This document shows, one piece after another, positions 16,509 through 23,761 of a DNA stretch of 32,720 nucleotides. The position numbers were made by a program, and so were the translations under genes. Location of the stretch: positions 1-32,720 of the forward strand of contig NZ_MUGW01000049.1 of assembly GCF_002217285.1 (NCBI RefSeq), in the 5' to 3' direction. The stretch comes from Flavobacterium hercynium (lineage in GTDB: Bacteria > Bacteroidota > Bacteroidia > Flavobacteriales > Flavobacteriaceae). The stretch's first letter is position 1; the number at the start of each line of letters is the position of its first letter. The notes beneath the pieces are model-generated. The model had not been told where the DNA came from and made no database searches. It saw only the letters and a program-made list of their open reading frames with translations.

Positions 16509-17689
16509 TATTTTATACGTTTTAAAATTTCATCTTTAGTATTAGGTTTAAAAGAAGCTCCGGCACAACGCATCACAGCGTCAAAACCGTAGCGGTTTTT
16601 CATTTTATCCATTGCGGCATACAGCGACAGCATTTCCTGAGTATCTTCAAAAAGATCAATTTGGTAAGTACCGCGAACCAATCCGTTAAAGCGAATACCA
16701 ATCAAACGAAGGCGCATACGACGCTGGTAAACTTTCTCAAAAAGATCCATTACATTTTTAGTCAGAATATGATCTGCTGATGTATAAGCAATTTTACATT
16801 GTTTCGTTTCAGTGTCGAAGTTGGCATAACGTATTTTAACCGTAATAGTTGAGGTTAACCATTCTTCTGATCGCAATTGAAAAGCTAGTTTTTCAACCAT
16901 TCCAATTAATATCGATTTTAGCATTATAATGTCTATTGTATCCTGAGAAAAAGTATGTTCCGTAGAAATAGATTTTCTTTCGGTATAAGGTTCTACAGGC
17001 GTATGATCGATTCCGTTGGCTTTTTTCCAGATATCCAGGCCATTTTTCCCAATCATTTGTTGCAGTACTTCCGCAGGCATTTCAGATAAAGTTTGTATCG
17101 TACGAATTCCAATTCTGGATAAAAGCTGAAAAGTAACTGTTCCCACCATTGGAATTTTTTGAATAGATAGCGGATTCAAAAAGGCTTGTACATTTCCTTC
17201 CGGGATTTCCAGATTCCCTCTTGGTTTGCCTTCGCCGGTAGCAATTTTAGAAACCGTTTTATTTACAGAAAGCGAAAAACTAATAGGCAATCCTGTTTCT
17301 TTAATTACAGATTGTGCCAGTTCATCTGTCCATTTATAACTGCCATGAAAACGATCCATTCCCGTAATATCGAGATAGAATTCATCAATACTGGCTTTCT
17401 CCATTATAGGCGCTTTTTCCTGAATTACCTGCGTAACATCATGCGATAATCGAGAGTACAATTCCATATCGCCTTTGATGATTTTGGCTTGTGGACAAAG
17501 TTTCATTGCCATCTGAATGGGCATCGCAGAACGTACTCCAAAAACACGGGCTTCATACGAACAAGAAGCGACAACACCACGATCACCTCCACCAATAATT
17601 AACGGTATACCCATTAATTCTGAATTGATTAGCCTTTCGCAGGATACAAAAAAAGTATCCAAATCCATGTGTACAATCGCCCTTGCCAT
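16508..17689 (-). CDS. dinB: Y-family DNA polymerase IV
   Basis: A 393-aa translesion polymerase. The catalytic metal ligands are intact: D9 in HMDLDTFF, and D102-E103 in SIDEFYLD. The steric and fingers region YEARVFGVRSAMP is present. A beta-clamp-binding motif QIDLF lies at 343-347. Because the active-site acids are present it should be an active polymerase, unlike ImuB, which lacks them. It is first in a minus-strand operon with dnaE2, the exonuclease fusion and alkB, and is divergent from a LexA-like gene with 85 bp between the start codons. A -7 element TAATTTTG at 17717-17710, overlapped by an inverted repeat, suggests repression by that regulator. Confidence 0.92.
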   Translation of the reverse strand: MARAIVHMDLDTFFVSCERLINSELMGIPLIIGGGDRGVVASCSYEARVFGVRSAMPIQMAMKLCPQAKIIKGDMELYSRLSHDVTQVIQEKAPIMEKASIDEFYLDITGMDRFHGSYKWTDELAQSVIKETGLPISFSLSVNKTVSKIATGEGKPRGNLEIPEGNVQAFLNPLSIQKIPMVGTVTFQLLSRIGIRTIQTLSEMPAEVLQQMIGKNGLDIWKKANGIDHTPVEPYTERKSISTEHTFSQDTIDIIMLKSILIGMVEKLAFQLRSEEWLTSTITVKIRYANFDTETKQCKIAYTSADHILTKNVMDLFEKVYQRRMRLRLIGIRFNGLVRGTYQIDLFEDTQEMLSLYAAMDKMKNRYGFDAVMRCAGASFKPNTKDEILKRIK

Positions 17690-17697
17690 TTCCTTGT

Positions 17698-17714
17698 TTT
17701 TGTATAAAACAAAA
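17698..17714. promoter_or_regulatory. Candidate operator over the dinB promoter
   Basis: TTTTGT-ATAAA-ACAAAA is a perfect 6-bp inverted repeat. It overlaps the -7 element (TAATTTTG, minus strand 17717-17710) and ends 9 bp before the dinB ATG. The position suits a repressor site; binding by the LexA-like protein is inferred. Confidence 0.45.
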
Positions 17715-17717
17715 TTA
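17710..17717 (-). promoter_or_regulatory. -7 element of the dinB operon
   Basis: The minus strand reads TAATTTTG, matching TAnnTTTG, about 20 bp before the dinB ATG. No clear -33 TTG was found. Confidence 0.5.
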
Positions 17718-17740
17718 GTACAGATGATAACATTTTTTTG

Positions 17741-17748
17741 TATATTTG
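17741..17748 (+). promoter_or_regulatory. -7 element of the LexA-like gene
   Basis: TATATTTG, a TAnnTTTG match, 26 bp before the ATG at 17775. It overlaps the left arm of the inverted repeat at 17744-17769. Confidence 0.5.
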
Positions 17749-17769
17749 TTGTTCCAAATTATAACAAAT
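17744..17769. promoter_or_regulatory. Candidate autoregulatory operator
   Basis: ATTTGTT-N12-AACAAAT is a perfect 7-bp inverted repeat just before the LexA-like ATG. Like the site at 17698 it contains a TTTGT/ACAAA core, so both could be bound by the same dimeric repressor. Confidence 0.4.
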
Positions 17770-17774
17770 TAATT

Positions 17775-18548
17775 ATGTCCTTATTTTCAGATAACATCAG
17801 AGCATTGAGGGTTAAGCATAAAATATCTCAGGAGAAATTAGCTGAAAACCTTAGAATTACCCGAGGAAGATATGTTAAGTACGAAGACGGAACTTCCGAA
17901 GCTCCGTACGATATCTTAAAGCAAATTGCCTTATATTTTCATATGAGTATCGACTTACTATTGTCTGTCGATATACGAAAGATAAATATTGAAAACCTGA
18001 TAAAATTGGAAGGCAATCGGCTTATTTTACCGATACAAGTAGATAGTTTTGGGGAAAATTATATTGAAATTGTATCTCAAAAAGCAAAAGCAGGATATCT
18101 AAACGGCTATGCCGATCCGGAATATATTGAAAGTTTGCAGCAAGTTTCGCTTCCGTTCTTAGGACCGGGAAAACACCGCGGATTTCCTGTAGAAGGCGAT
18201 TCGATGCCACCACACGAAGATGGTTCTATAATCATTGGTCGATATGTAGAAAGGCTGGGAGAGGTGCTGGATGGTAGAACTTATATCCTGATTACCAAAA
18301 GTGAAGGTATGGTATACAAACGTCTCAACAAAAACAAAAAGAATGCTTTAGTTTTGGAATCAGATAATCGCTTTTATCCAAATTATGAAGTGAAAGCCTC
18401 AGATATTTTAGAAATTTGGGAATATGAATGCAACATCGGACGCAGTGACAAACGCCACGAACAAACAGAATCTCAAAGTATGAAAGATTTACTTTTAGAA
18501 GTGAAAAGAGAAGTAATGGAGATTAAAAATAATACGTCGAATACGTAA
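17775..18548 (+). CDS. LexA-like self-cleaving regulator (XRE HTH + S24 peptidase)
   Basis: 257 aa from ATG 17775. The frame is open further upstream, but that would overlap dinB and add 86 residues not typical of the family. Residues 5-62 are an XRE helix-turn-helix (ISQEKLAENLRITRGRYVKYEDG). Residues 100-222 are a LexA/UmuD/CI-type S24 domain with the Ala-Gly cleavage site A106-G107 (QKAKAGYL), nucleophile S143 (EGDSMPP) and general base K182 (GMVYKRL). It should therefore cleave itself on RecA activation, like LexA or phage CI. The C-terminal ~30 residues look like a short coiled coil. It is divergent from dinB-dnaE2-exo-alkB and probably represses that operon and itself. Bacteroidota often use such XRE-S24 proteins rather than classical winged-helix LexA. 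Confidence 0.88.
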   Translation: MSLFSDNIRALRVKHKISQEKLAENLRITRGRYVKYEDGTSEAPYDILKQIALYFHMSIDLLLSVDIRKINIENLIKLEGNRLILPIQVDSFGENYIEIVSQKAKAGYLNGYADPEYIESLQQVSLPFLGPGKHRGFPVEGDSMPPHEDGSIIIGRYVERLGEVLDGRTYILITKSEGMVYKRLNKNKKNALVLESDNRFYPNYEVKASDILEIWEYECNIGRSDKRHEQTESQSMKDLLLEVKREVMEIKNNTSNT

Positions 18549-18560
18549 AGTTCCTTTGAC

Positions 18561-18593
18561 AGACCTAACAGGTTTTTAAAACCTGTTAGGTCT
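18561..18593. repeat. Long palindrome between convergent genes, CCTAACAGG type
   Basis: The 27-nt core at 18564-18590 is extended by AGA/TCT to perfect 16-bp arms with a one-base centre. It sits in the 68-bp gap between the convergent LexA-like gene and the histidine kinase gene, where it may serve as a two-way transcription stop or mRNA end, although no T run follows. Confidence 0.85.
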
Positions 18594-18616
18594 CTTATTG
18601 AAAAACAATCTTTATT

Positions 18617-20332
18617 TTACACTTTCAAAGCAAACCAAAACGTACTGCCCAATCCTAAGTTGCTTTCTACACCAATAGTTCCGTTTTGAGCTTCTATAAA
18701 TTCTTTGCTAATCGCTAATCCCAGTCCGGTTCCTGATTTTTGACTGCCCGGAATCTGAAAATATTTATCAAAAACCTTGTCTTGGTATCTCGTATCAATT
18801 CCTTTTCCGGTATCGATCACCTGAAAAACAATTTGATTGGTTTCATTTTTTAAGCGAATGATAATTGTACTTTTTTCAGACGAATACGTAATAGCGTTGG
18901 ATAAATAATTAATCAAAACCCAGCCCGTTTTTTCGCTGTCGGCTTTTACAGGCTGTAAATTATCATCAGCATCAATCACCAGTTTAATTTGTTTTTGCTC
19001 AGCCTGAATTTTTACAGCTTCCGTAGCATAATTTGCAATAGCATGCGGATCACTTTTTTCAATATTCAACTGAATATTTCCAGTTTCTAATTGCGATAAG
19101 TTTAGTAATTCACCAGTAATTTTCAATAACCGCTGGCTATCATCCTTAATGCTTTCAACCAGTTGTTTCTGATCGTCATTCATGTCTCCTGTTTTTGCAT
19201 TCTGAAGCAATTGAAGACTAAGTTTTATAGAAGCAATTGGGGTTTTTAGCTCATGCGAAACCGTAGCAATAAAATTAGTTTTTGCAAAATCAAGTTCTTT
19301 AAATAAGGTAATGTTTCGCAGGATAATAACATCACCAATATTAATTGCCGTTTCCTCTCCGGTTGGCGTTATCGTAATATTGATCGTTTCCTTATCAAAA
19401 TAACTTTCTTTTCCGTTAGCAAAAATTTTCAAAGGCTGTTTTTTCTGTACGTCAGATTCTTTTAAAGTTAAAGAACGAATCAAATCATTCGATAAGGATA
19501 ACTCAGAAGCAGGTTTTCCTATAACATCTTCCAGTTTCAAACCAATAATTTTTAAAGCCTCATCATTGGCAAACAAAACAATACCTTCATTATCCAGACC
19601 AATAATAGGATCGTGCATATTATTGATAAGTGTTTCCAGACGTTTTTTCTCGAAGAACAATTTGTACAAATTACTATTGTTATATTCCTGAAGCTTTTGT
19701 GCCATTGTATTAAACGATTTTGCCAAATCTCCATATTCATTGTGGTTTGTAAAATGCACACGCTCTGAATAATTTTTATTAGCAATCTCCTTAATACTCA
19801 AGGTTAACTCTTTAATAGGATTCGCAATATTGTTTGGCAAATTAATCAGTAAATTAAAAGCGATCAAAAAGCATAACGTACCCACAATCGCAATAGAAAA
19901 ATTAGCCGTTTCAGCAGTTTTTTTAGCAATATCACTTTTTTGCTTTATCGCATCCAAATTGAGTTTCATAATAGCAAAAATGTCCTGTCTGATTTTGGCT
20001 TTTATCGCTTCATTAAAATTATTTTTTTCTAAAAGAGCAAAATTTCGTTTAAGATTAGCGGTTGCTTCTTTTTCTCCTGGCTCCGTAACATTTAAGGATT
20101 GCTTATCCAGATTTTCTTTAAAAATATGTTTTTTATGATCCGTGCTTATTTTAATTTCATCCAGCGACAAAATCATATTTCTTGAATACTCAAGCGTATT
20201 ATAATTAGCTTTCAAAATATTTTCAGTGTCTTCCTTGATTAGGAAAACAGAATAAGCACTTACTAGCGAAAGTATAATGATCATTAAAAATAACAATCCA
20301 ACTCCAAGATTCAATTTGGTTTTAATTCTCAT
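18617..20332 (-). CDS. HAMP-PAS sensor histidine kinase of the kdp locus
   Basis: A 571-aa membrane sensor kinase. TM1 spans about 9-32 and TM2 about 146-165, enclosing a ~110-residue periplasmic helical domain. HAMP is at 166-217, PAS at about 230-345, HisKA with the phospho-acceptor H360 (FIATVSHELKTP), and HATPase_c at about 455-570 with N box (LINYLSNAITYS), DTGKGI and GTGLGLAISKEF. It is the last gene of the kdp operon and follows a KdpD protein that lacks a kinase. The two together probably do the work of E. coli KdpD, phosphorylating the NtrC-type regulator at 29022-30362. Pairing is inferred from the locus. Confidence 0.88.
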   Translation of the reverse strand: MRIKTKLNLGVGLLFLMIIILSLVSAYSVFLIKEDTENILKANYNTLEYSRNMILSLDEIKISTDHKKHIFKENLDKQSLNVTEPGEKEATANLKRNFALLEKNNFNEAIKAKIRQDIFAIMKLNLDAIKQKSDIAKKTAETANFSIAIVGTLCFLIAFNLLINLPNNIANPIKELTLSIKEIANKNYSERVHFTNHNEYGDLAKSFNTMAQKLQEYNNSNLYKLFFEKKRLETLINNMHDPIIGLDNEGIVLFANDEALKIIGLKLEDVIGKPASELSLSNDLIRSLTLKESDVQKKQPLKIFANGKESYFDKETINITITPTGEETAINIGDVIILRNITLFKELDFAKTNFIATVSHELKTPIASIKLSLQLLQNAKTGDMNDDQKQLVESIKDDSQRLLKITGELLNLSQLETGNIQLNIEKSDPHAIANYATEAVKIQAEQKQIKLVIDADDNLQPVKADSEKTGWVLINYLSNAITYSSEKSTIIIRLKNETNQIVFQVIDTGKGIDTRYQDKVFDKYFQIPGSQKSGTGLGLAISKEFIEAQNGTIGVESNLGLGSTFWFALKV

Positions 20333-20337
20333 AGTAT

Positions 20338-20412
20338 TTGTTTTTCTGGTAAAAAGTTAGTTGTGAAATGTTAAATGAAAAACGTTTTACATCTCACATA
20401 AAAACATCTTAC
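20338..20412. repeat. kdp spacer repeat (TGTGAAATG/CATCTCACA)
   Basis: The kinase-kdpD spacer carries TGTGAAATGTTAAATG followed by TTTTACATCTCACA and TTACATTTTACG, the same motif family as the other kdp spacers, here with only a short perfect arm (TGTGA/TCACA). Confidence 0.55.
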
Positions 20413-20415
20413 ATT

Positions 20416-21531
20416 TTACGAAAGTATTACAAGATCTACATTCGATAAAGACAAACTATTCAATAAACGTCTAAAAATTGTTGTAGACAAAATTACTTTA
20501 AATAAATTCAAATGTGGTTTTCCAATGCAAACAGTTGTAATATGTTTTTCTTCAACAGTACTCAAAATAGCATTCGTAATATTTCGATCTTCGATTTTAA
20601 TCACTTCCGCGCCCAATTGCACCGCCAATTTAAAATTATTAATCAAATGACGTTGCTTGTCCAATGCAATTTTAGTGCTGCTTTCCTTAGGCGTTTCTAC
20701 ATACAATACATACCAGGAACCATTGTAATAGCTTGCCAGCCGGGCAGCTTTCCGAATTACTATTTTAGCCGTTTTATCGTTACTGCTAATGCAAGCCAAA
20801 AGTTTCTCATGTCGTAAAGCATATTGTTGAGGTATTTCATTCTCCACTTTCCGAACCACCTGGCTTGCGACCTCCTTCAAAGCCAATTCTCGCAGTTGTA
20901 AAATCTGATCCGATTTAAAGAAATTCATCAAAGCAGTCTGAATTTTATCAGCCGTATAAATTTTACCTTCCTTCAAACGGGCAATCAAATCCTCCGCAGT
21001 CAAATCGATATTCACTACTTCATCCGCAAGGCGTAAAACATTATCAGGAATTCGTTCCTGCACATCAATGTTTGTAATACGTTTTACAACCAAATTTAAG
21101 CTCTCAATATGCTGAATATTAACGGCCGATATTACATTAATACCCGATTCCAGAATTTCTAAAACATCCTGCCATCGTTTTTCATTTTTGCTGCCTTCAA
21201 CATTTGTATGCGCCAGTTCATCAACAATGACAACCTCAGGTCTAAGATTAATAATTGCCTGGACATCGAGTTCTTCCAGCTCTTTTCCTTTATAAAAAAT
21301 GGTTCGCCTCGGTATTACGGGCAAACCAGCTAAAAGTTCATGTGTTTCCTTTCTCATGTGCGTTTCGATGTAACCAATTTTTACATCAATTCCATTCCTT
21401 AATAACGAATGCGCCTCTTGCAGCATCCGGTACGTTTTACCCACACCAGCGCTCATTCCAATATAAACCTTAAATTTTCCTTTCCTTGATTTCTGAATTA
21501 AATCAAGAAAGTGCTGAGCATTATTTTCCAT
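20416..21531 (-). CDS. kdpD: KdpD sensor/USP protein without kinase domain
   Basis: 371 aa from ATG 21531. An in-frame ATG at 21585 would read through a spacer repeat and is unlikely. Residues 15-230 are the KdpD N-terminal domain with Walker A GMSAGVGKT (25-33) and Walker B-like VVIVDELAHTNVEGS near 100. Residues about 250-371 are a universal-stress-protein domain (LACISSNDKTAKIVIRKAARLA...). E. coli KdpD carries these two parts plus four TM helices and a histidine kinase in ~890 aa; here the transmembrane and kinase parts are absent, and a separate HAMP-PAS kinase follows 83 bp later. This split is common in Bacteroidota. The likely job is intracellular K+/nucleotide sensing. Confidence 0.88.
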   Translation of the reverse strand: MENNAQHFLDLIQKSRKGKFKVYIGMSAGVGKTYRMLQEAHSLLRNGIDVKIGYIETHMRKETHELLAGLPVIPRRTIFYKGKELEELDVQAIINLRPEVVIVDELAHTNVEGSKNEKRWQDVLEILESGINVISAVNIQHIESLNLVVKRITNIDVQERIPDNVLRLADEVVNIDLTAEDLIARLKEGKIYTADKIQTALMNFFKSDQILQLRELALKEVASQVVRKVENEIPQQYALRHEKLLACISSNDKTAKIVIRKAARLASYYNGSWYVLYVETPKESSTKIALDKQRHLINNFKLAVQLGAEVIKIEDRNITNAILSTVEEKHITTVCIGKPHLNLFKVILSTTIFRRLLNSLSLSNVDLVILS

Positions 21532-21551
21532 TTTTTTTTGCTTTAAGTAAT

Positions 21552-21620
21552 AAGCTTTAGGCAATAAGCCGTAAGCAATAAGCAATAAGCTCTTCTAAAA
21601 AAGCTTACTGCCTATAGCTT
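21552..21620. repeat. kdp spacer inverted repeat (AATAAGC type)
   Basis: The porin-kdpD spacer contains 18-bp arms at 21552-21569 and 21603-21620 pairing at 16 of 18 positions, with extra GCAATAA copies in the loop. It would make a strong hairpin in the kdp transcript, although its sequence differs from that of the other spacers. Confidence 0.75.
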
Positions 21621-21631
21621 ACAGCCAAGGA

Positions 21632-22708
21632 TTAAAAAGAAACCGCCATCGAAGTCGTAACAAACGTATTGGTACTAGCGGGTAAGTTATCCTTCGTAAA
21701 AACATCATCTTTACTCGAAAGATTTCTAGCTTCGATTCTAAACATAACATTGTCAGTAACTAAGTAATCAAAATTAGCCGAAAATCCATAAGTTTTAAAA
21801 CCATTTGGAGTTTCAGTTGCAATAATTACACCTTTCTCATCACTATAATATTCACCACGAGCAGCCAGCTGAACTTTATTCGTTGGTTTATATTGCAAAA
21901 TCACTACAGGCGAAAACCAAGTATCGTATTGGTTACTGTTTTTAGCCGCTTGTTGCGTTCCAATATCAAAACCCGCCGTAACATTGGTTTTTTCAGTAAC
22001 CTTAAATTGTCCGTAAAAATTATTAAAGTAGCGCCATTTTTTATCAATATCCGGTTGCTCATTCCCCATATAAGTACTCCAGTTCAAAACCACCTTATCC
22101 GTTGGTTTATAGGTAAGCTGTGTTCCAAAAGCAGGAGTATGATTACCCTCTACTTTTGCAATACGTTGCCAGCCATTCAAATACATTCCCGCCAAATACC
22201 ATTTTCCAGACTCAGAAGTATATCCAATTTTAACACCTGTTTCATAATACGGAGAGTTTTCAGCCAAAATACTTCGGCTCAAGTTCTGACAATCTTTGCC
22301 AATCGCGCTTTCAAAACCAATGTGTGACGGCATAACTCCCGCATCAATCCATAAATTATGATTTTCAGAAATCTTCACACCCACATTTGCCTCATAAACA
22401 TTTTTCAACAAACCCTGTTCAGCCGCCAAATTATATTCCGCATACGTTCCGGCCATTAAGGCAAAATTTCCACGAACATTTTCAGTATTGTAATTTACTT
22501 TTCCCAAACCCAGGTTCAGATTAACTTCATTGCTTTTATTGTAATTATAAAAAAATCCGGGACGTGTATGATTATCCGGTTTTCCAAAATCATAACTATA
22601 ATAAACATCAACGTATCCCGAAAACGTAAACGGACTTTTAGTTTCTTCCTGAGCTTGTAAATTGCTAAAACCAAAAGCGATTAAAGCAGTAAGTATTATT
22701 TTTTTCAT
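21632..22708 (-). CDS. Outer-membrane beta-barrel porin of the kdp locus
   Basis: A 358-aa protein. Residues 1-19 are a signal peptide (ending NLQAQ). The rest alternates short amphipathic strands typical of a beta-barrel (FTFSGYVDVYYSYDFGK, VNLNLGLGKVNY, and the final strand FVTTSMAVSF ending in Phe, the outer-membrane insertion signal). It resembles the OprB-like bbp2 porin family. It lies between kdpC and kdpD, an arrangement seen in Bacteroidota, and may let K+ or other solutes pass the outer membrane when K+ is scarce. Substrate is inferred from position only. Confidence 0.8.
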   Translation of the reverse strand: MKKIILTALIAFGFSNLQAQEETKSPFTFSGYVDVYYSYDFGKPDNHTRPGFFYNYNKSNEVNLNLGLGKVNYNTENVRGNFALMAGTYAEYNLAAEQGLLKNVYEANVGVKISENHNLWIDAGVMPSHIGFESAIGKDCQNLSRSILAENSPYYETGVKIGYTSESGKWYLAGMYLNGWQRIAKVEGNHTPAFGTQLTYKPTDKVVLNWSTYMGNEQPDIDKKWRYFNNFYGQFKVTEKTNVTAGFDIGTQQAAKNSNQYDTWFSPVVILQYKPTNKVQLAARGEYYSDEKGVIIATETPNGFKTYGFSANFDYLVTDNVMFRIEARNLSSKDDVFTKDNLPASTNTFVTTSMAVSF

Positions 22709-22780
22709 TTTGTGTAGTATTCAAAAGAGACAACATTCAAAACACGTCTCATTATTATTAAATTATTTAGTAGATTTTTT

Positions 22781-22860
22781 AGGAGCTATTCCCGCTATCC
22801 GTTTTAATCTTTTGTGCCGAACCCCGGCACAAAAGGATTTTCACTACTATCGGGGCTAGA
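22781..22860 (-). repeat. MITE-like hairpin element, copy A
   Basis: The element runs from AGGAGCTATTCCCGCTATCCG to CTATCGGGGCTAG, with a perfect 11-bp internal hairpin CTTTTGTGCCG/CGGCACAAAAG (22809-22835). Both ends contain CCCG/CGGG next to CTAT or ATAG, as imperfect terminal inverted repeats. Related copies are at 32008-32135 and, as a half, at 32238-32271. No transposase is present, so any mobility would depend on one elsewhere. Confidence 0.6.
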
Positions 22861-22870
22861 ACTTTTGGGG

Positions 22871-23060
22871 TAAAAAAGGCGTTCATTATCCTAACAGATT
22901 TTCAAAACCTATTAGACATTCTATTAAGTTTAGTTTTCGATTCCCACTCTCGCCACAACTAGGGATAAAAAAGGCGTTCACTATCCTAACAGGTTTTCAA
23001 AACCTGTTAGGTATTCTATTAAGTTTAGTTTTCGATTCCAATTCTCGCCATGACTAAAAA
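22871..23060. repeat. 95-bp tandem duplication carrying palindromes
   Basis: Two direct copies, 22871-22965 and 22966-23060, with period 95. Each holds a 27-nt palindrome: 22890-22916, decayed by several transitions, and 22985-23011, perfect. The shared flanks include AAAAAAGGCGTTCA and CTATTAAGTTTAGTTTTCGA. Located between kdpC and the porin gene. Confidence 0.85.
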
Positions 23061-23074
23061 GCACATAGAAAAAC

Positions 23075-23100
23075 TTAGAACCTTAGCAACTCAGCAACTA
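23075..23100. repeat. CTTAG/CAAC short repeat
   Basis: CTTAGAACCTTAGCAAC followed by TCAGCAACTAAG, a degenerate short repeat reaching the kdpC stop. Similar strings of CTTAGnn and CTTTGCG recur at 32182-32210 and 32326-32350. Confidence 0.45.
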
Positions 23101-23664
23101 AGAACCTCTTTTAGAAAGCTCATCCAGCGCCACATTTAATTCCAGTACATTAACAGTTGCAGTTCCCATAACTTTTGGAGTACGAATATGAGCTTCAACC
23201 AAAATTTTGACTTGTTCTTCCGTCAAGTTTCGTTCTTTAGCAATACGTTTCACCTGAATCAAAGCGCCCTGCGGAGAAACATTCGGATCTAAACCGCTTC
23301 CGGAAGCCGTAACCATATCCGATGGAATCTCTGATTTTTTCAAATACGGATGAACAATCAAAAACGTATCAATTCTTTTTTGAACCAAAGCCAGATACTC
23401 CGCATTACTTGGTCCTTTATTGCTTCCGGCACTTCCCGCAGCATTATAATCTACCGCCGAAGGACGTCCCCAGAAATAATTAGGTTTATCGAATTTCTGA
23501 CCAATTTTTTGGTATCCGACCACTTTTCCGTTAACCAAAACAGTTTCCCCTTTTCCCTGATTAGGAGCAAACTGTGCAACACCATAAATGGCTAGCGGAT
23601 AAATAACAGCAAATAAGACTACAGTAATCAGGGTAAGTTTTAATAGTGAAAATATTGTTTTCAT
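23098..23664 (-). CDS. kdpC: Potassium-transporting ATPase subunit C
   Basis: 188 aa, close to the 190 aa of E. coli KdpC. One N-terminal membrane segment (about 8-30, LTLITVVLFAVIYPLAIYG) is followed by a periplasmic domain with the family blocks YFWGRPSAVDYN and SGSGLDPNVSPQGALIQ. KdpC stabilises the KdpA-KdpB complex and helps ATP binding. It sits 97 bp after kdpB and before the porin. The spacers on both sides hold repeats, so the usual tight kdp spacing is lost. Confidence 0.95.
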   Translation of the reverse strand: MKTIFSLLKLTLITVVLFAVIYPLAIYGVAQFAPNQGKGETVLVNGKVVGYQKIGQKFDKPNYFWGRPSAVDYNAAGSAGSNKGPSNAEYLALVQKRIDTFLIVHPYLKKSEIPSDMVTASGSGLDPNVSPQGALIQVKRIAKERNLTEEQVKILVEAHIRTPKVMGTATVNVLELNVALDELSKRGS

Positions 23665-23673
23665 GTTTTCTAG

Positions 23674-23749
23674 TGTAAAATGTTAGAGGTAAAAAGTAAT
23701 TTGTAAATTGTATCTATGTGTTTTTGATTTCGTCATTTCACATTTTACA
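23674..23749. repeat. kdp spacer inverted repeat (TGTAAAATG)
   Basis: The kdpB-kdpC spacer has perfect 9-bp arms TGTAAAATG (23674-23682) and CATTTTACA (23741-23749), with more TTTGTAAATTG and CACATTT copies around them. Same motif family as the spacers at 26261 and 28091. Confidence 0.75.
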
Positions 23750-23761
23750 AATCACATTTCA

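Noticed and set aside
16508..17689. Calling the Y-family polymerase ImuB
   Set aside because: The catalytic acids D9, D102 and E103 are present, while ImuB proteins lack them; Pol IV fits better.
17517..17774. Upstream extension of the LexA-like gene
   Set aside because: It would overlap the first ~170 bp of dinB and pass through both promoters; the HTH starts right after ATG 17775.
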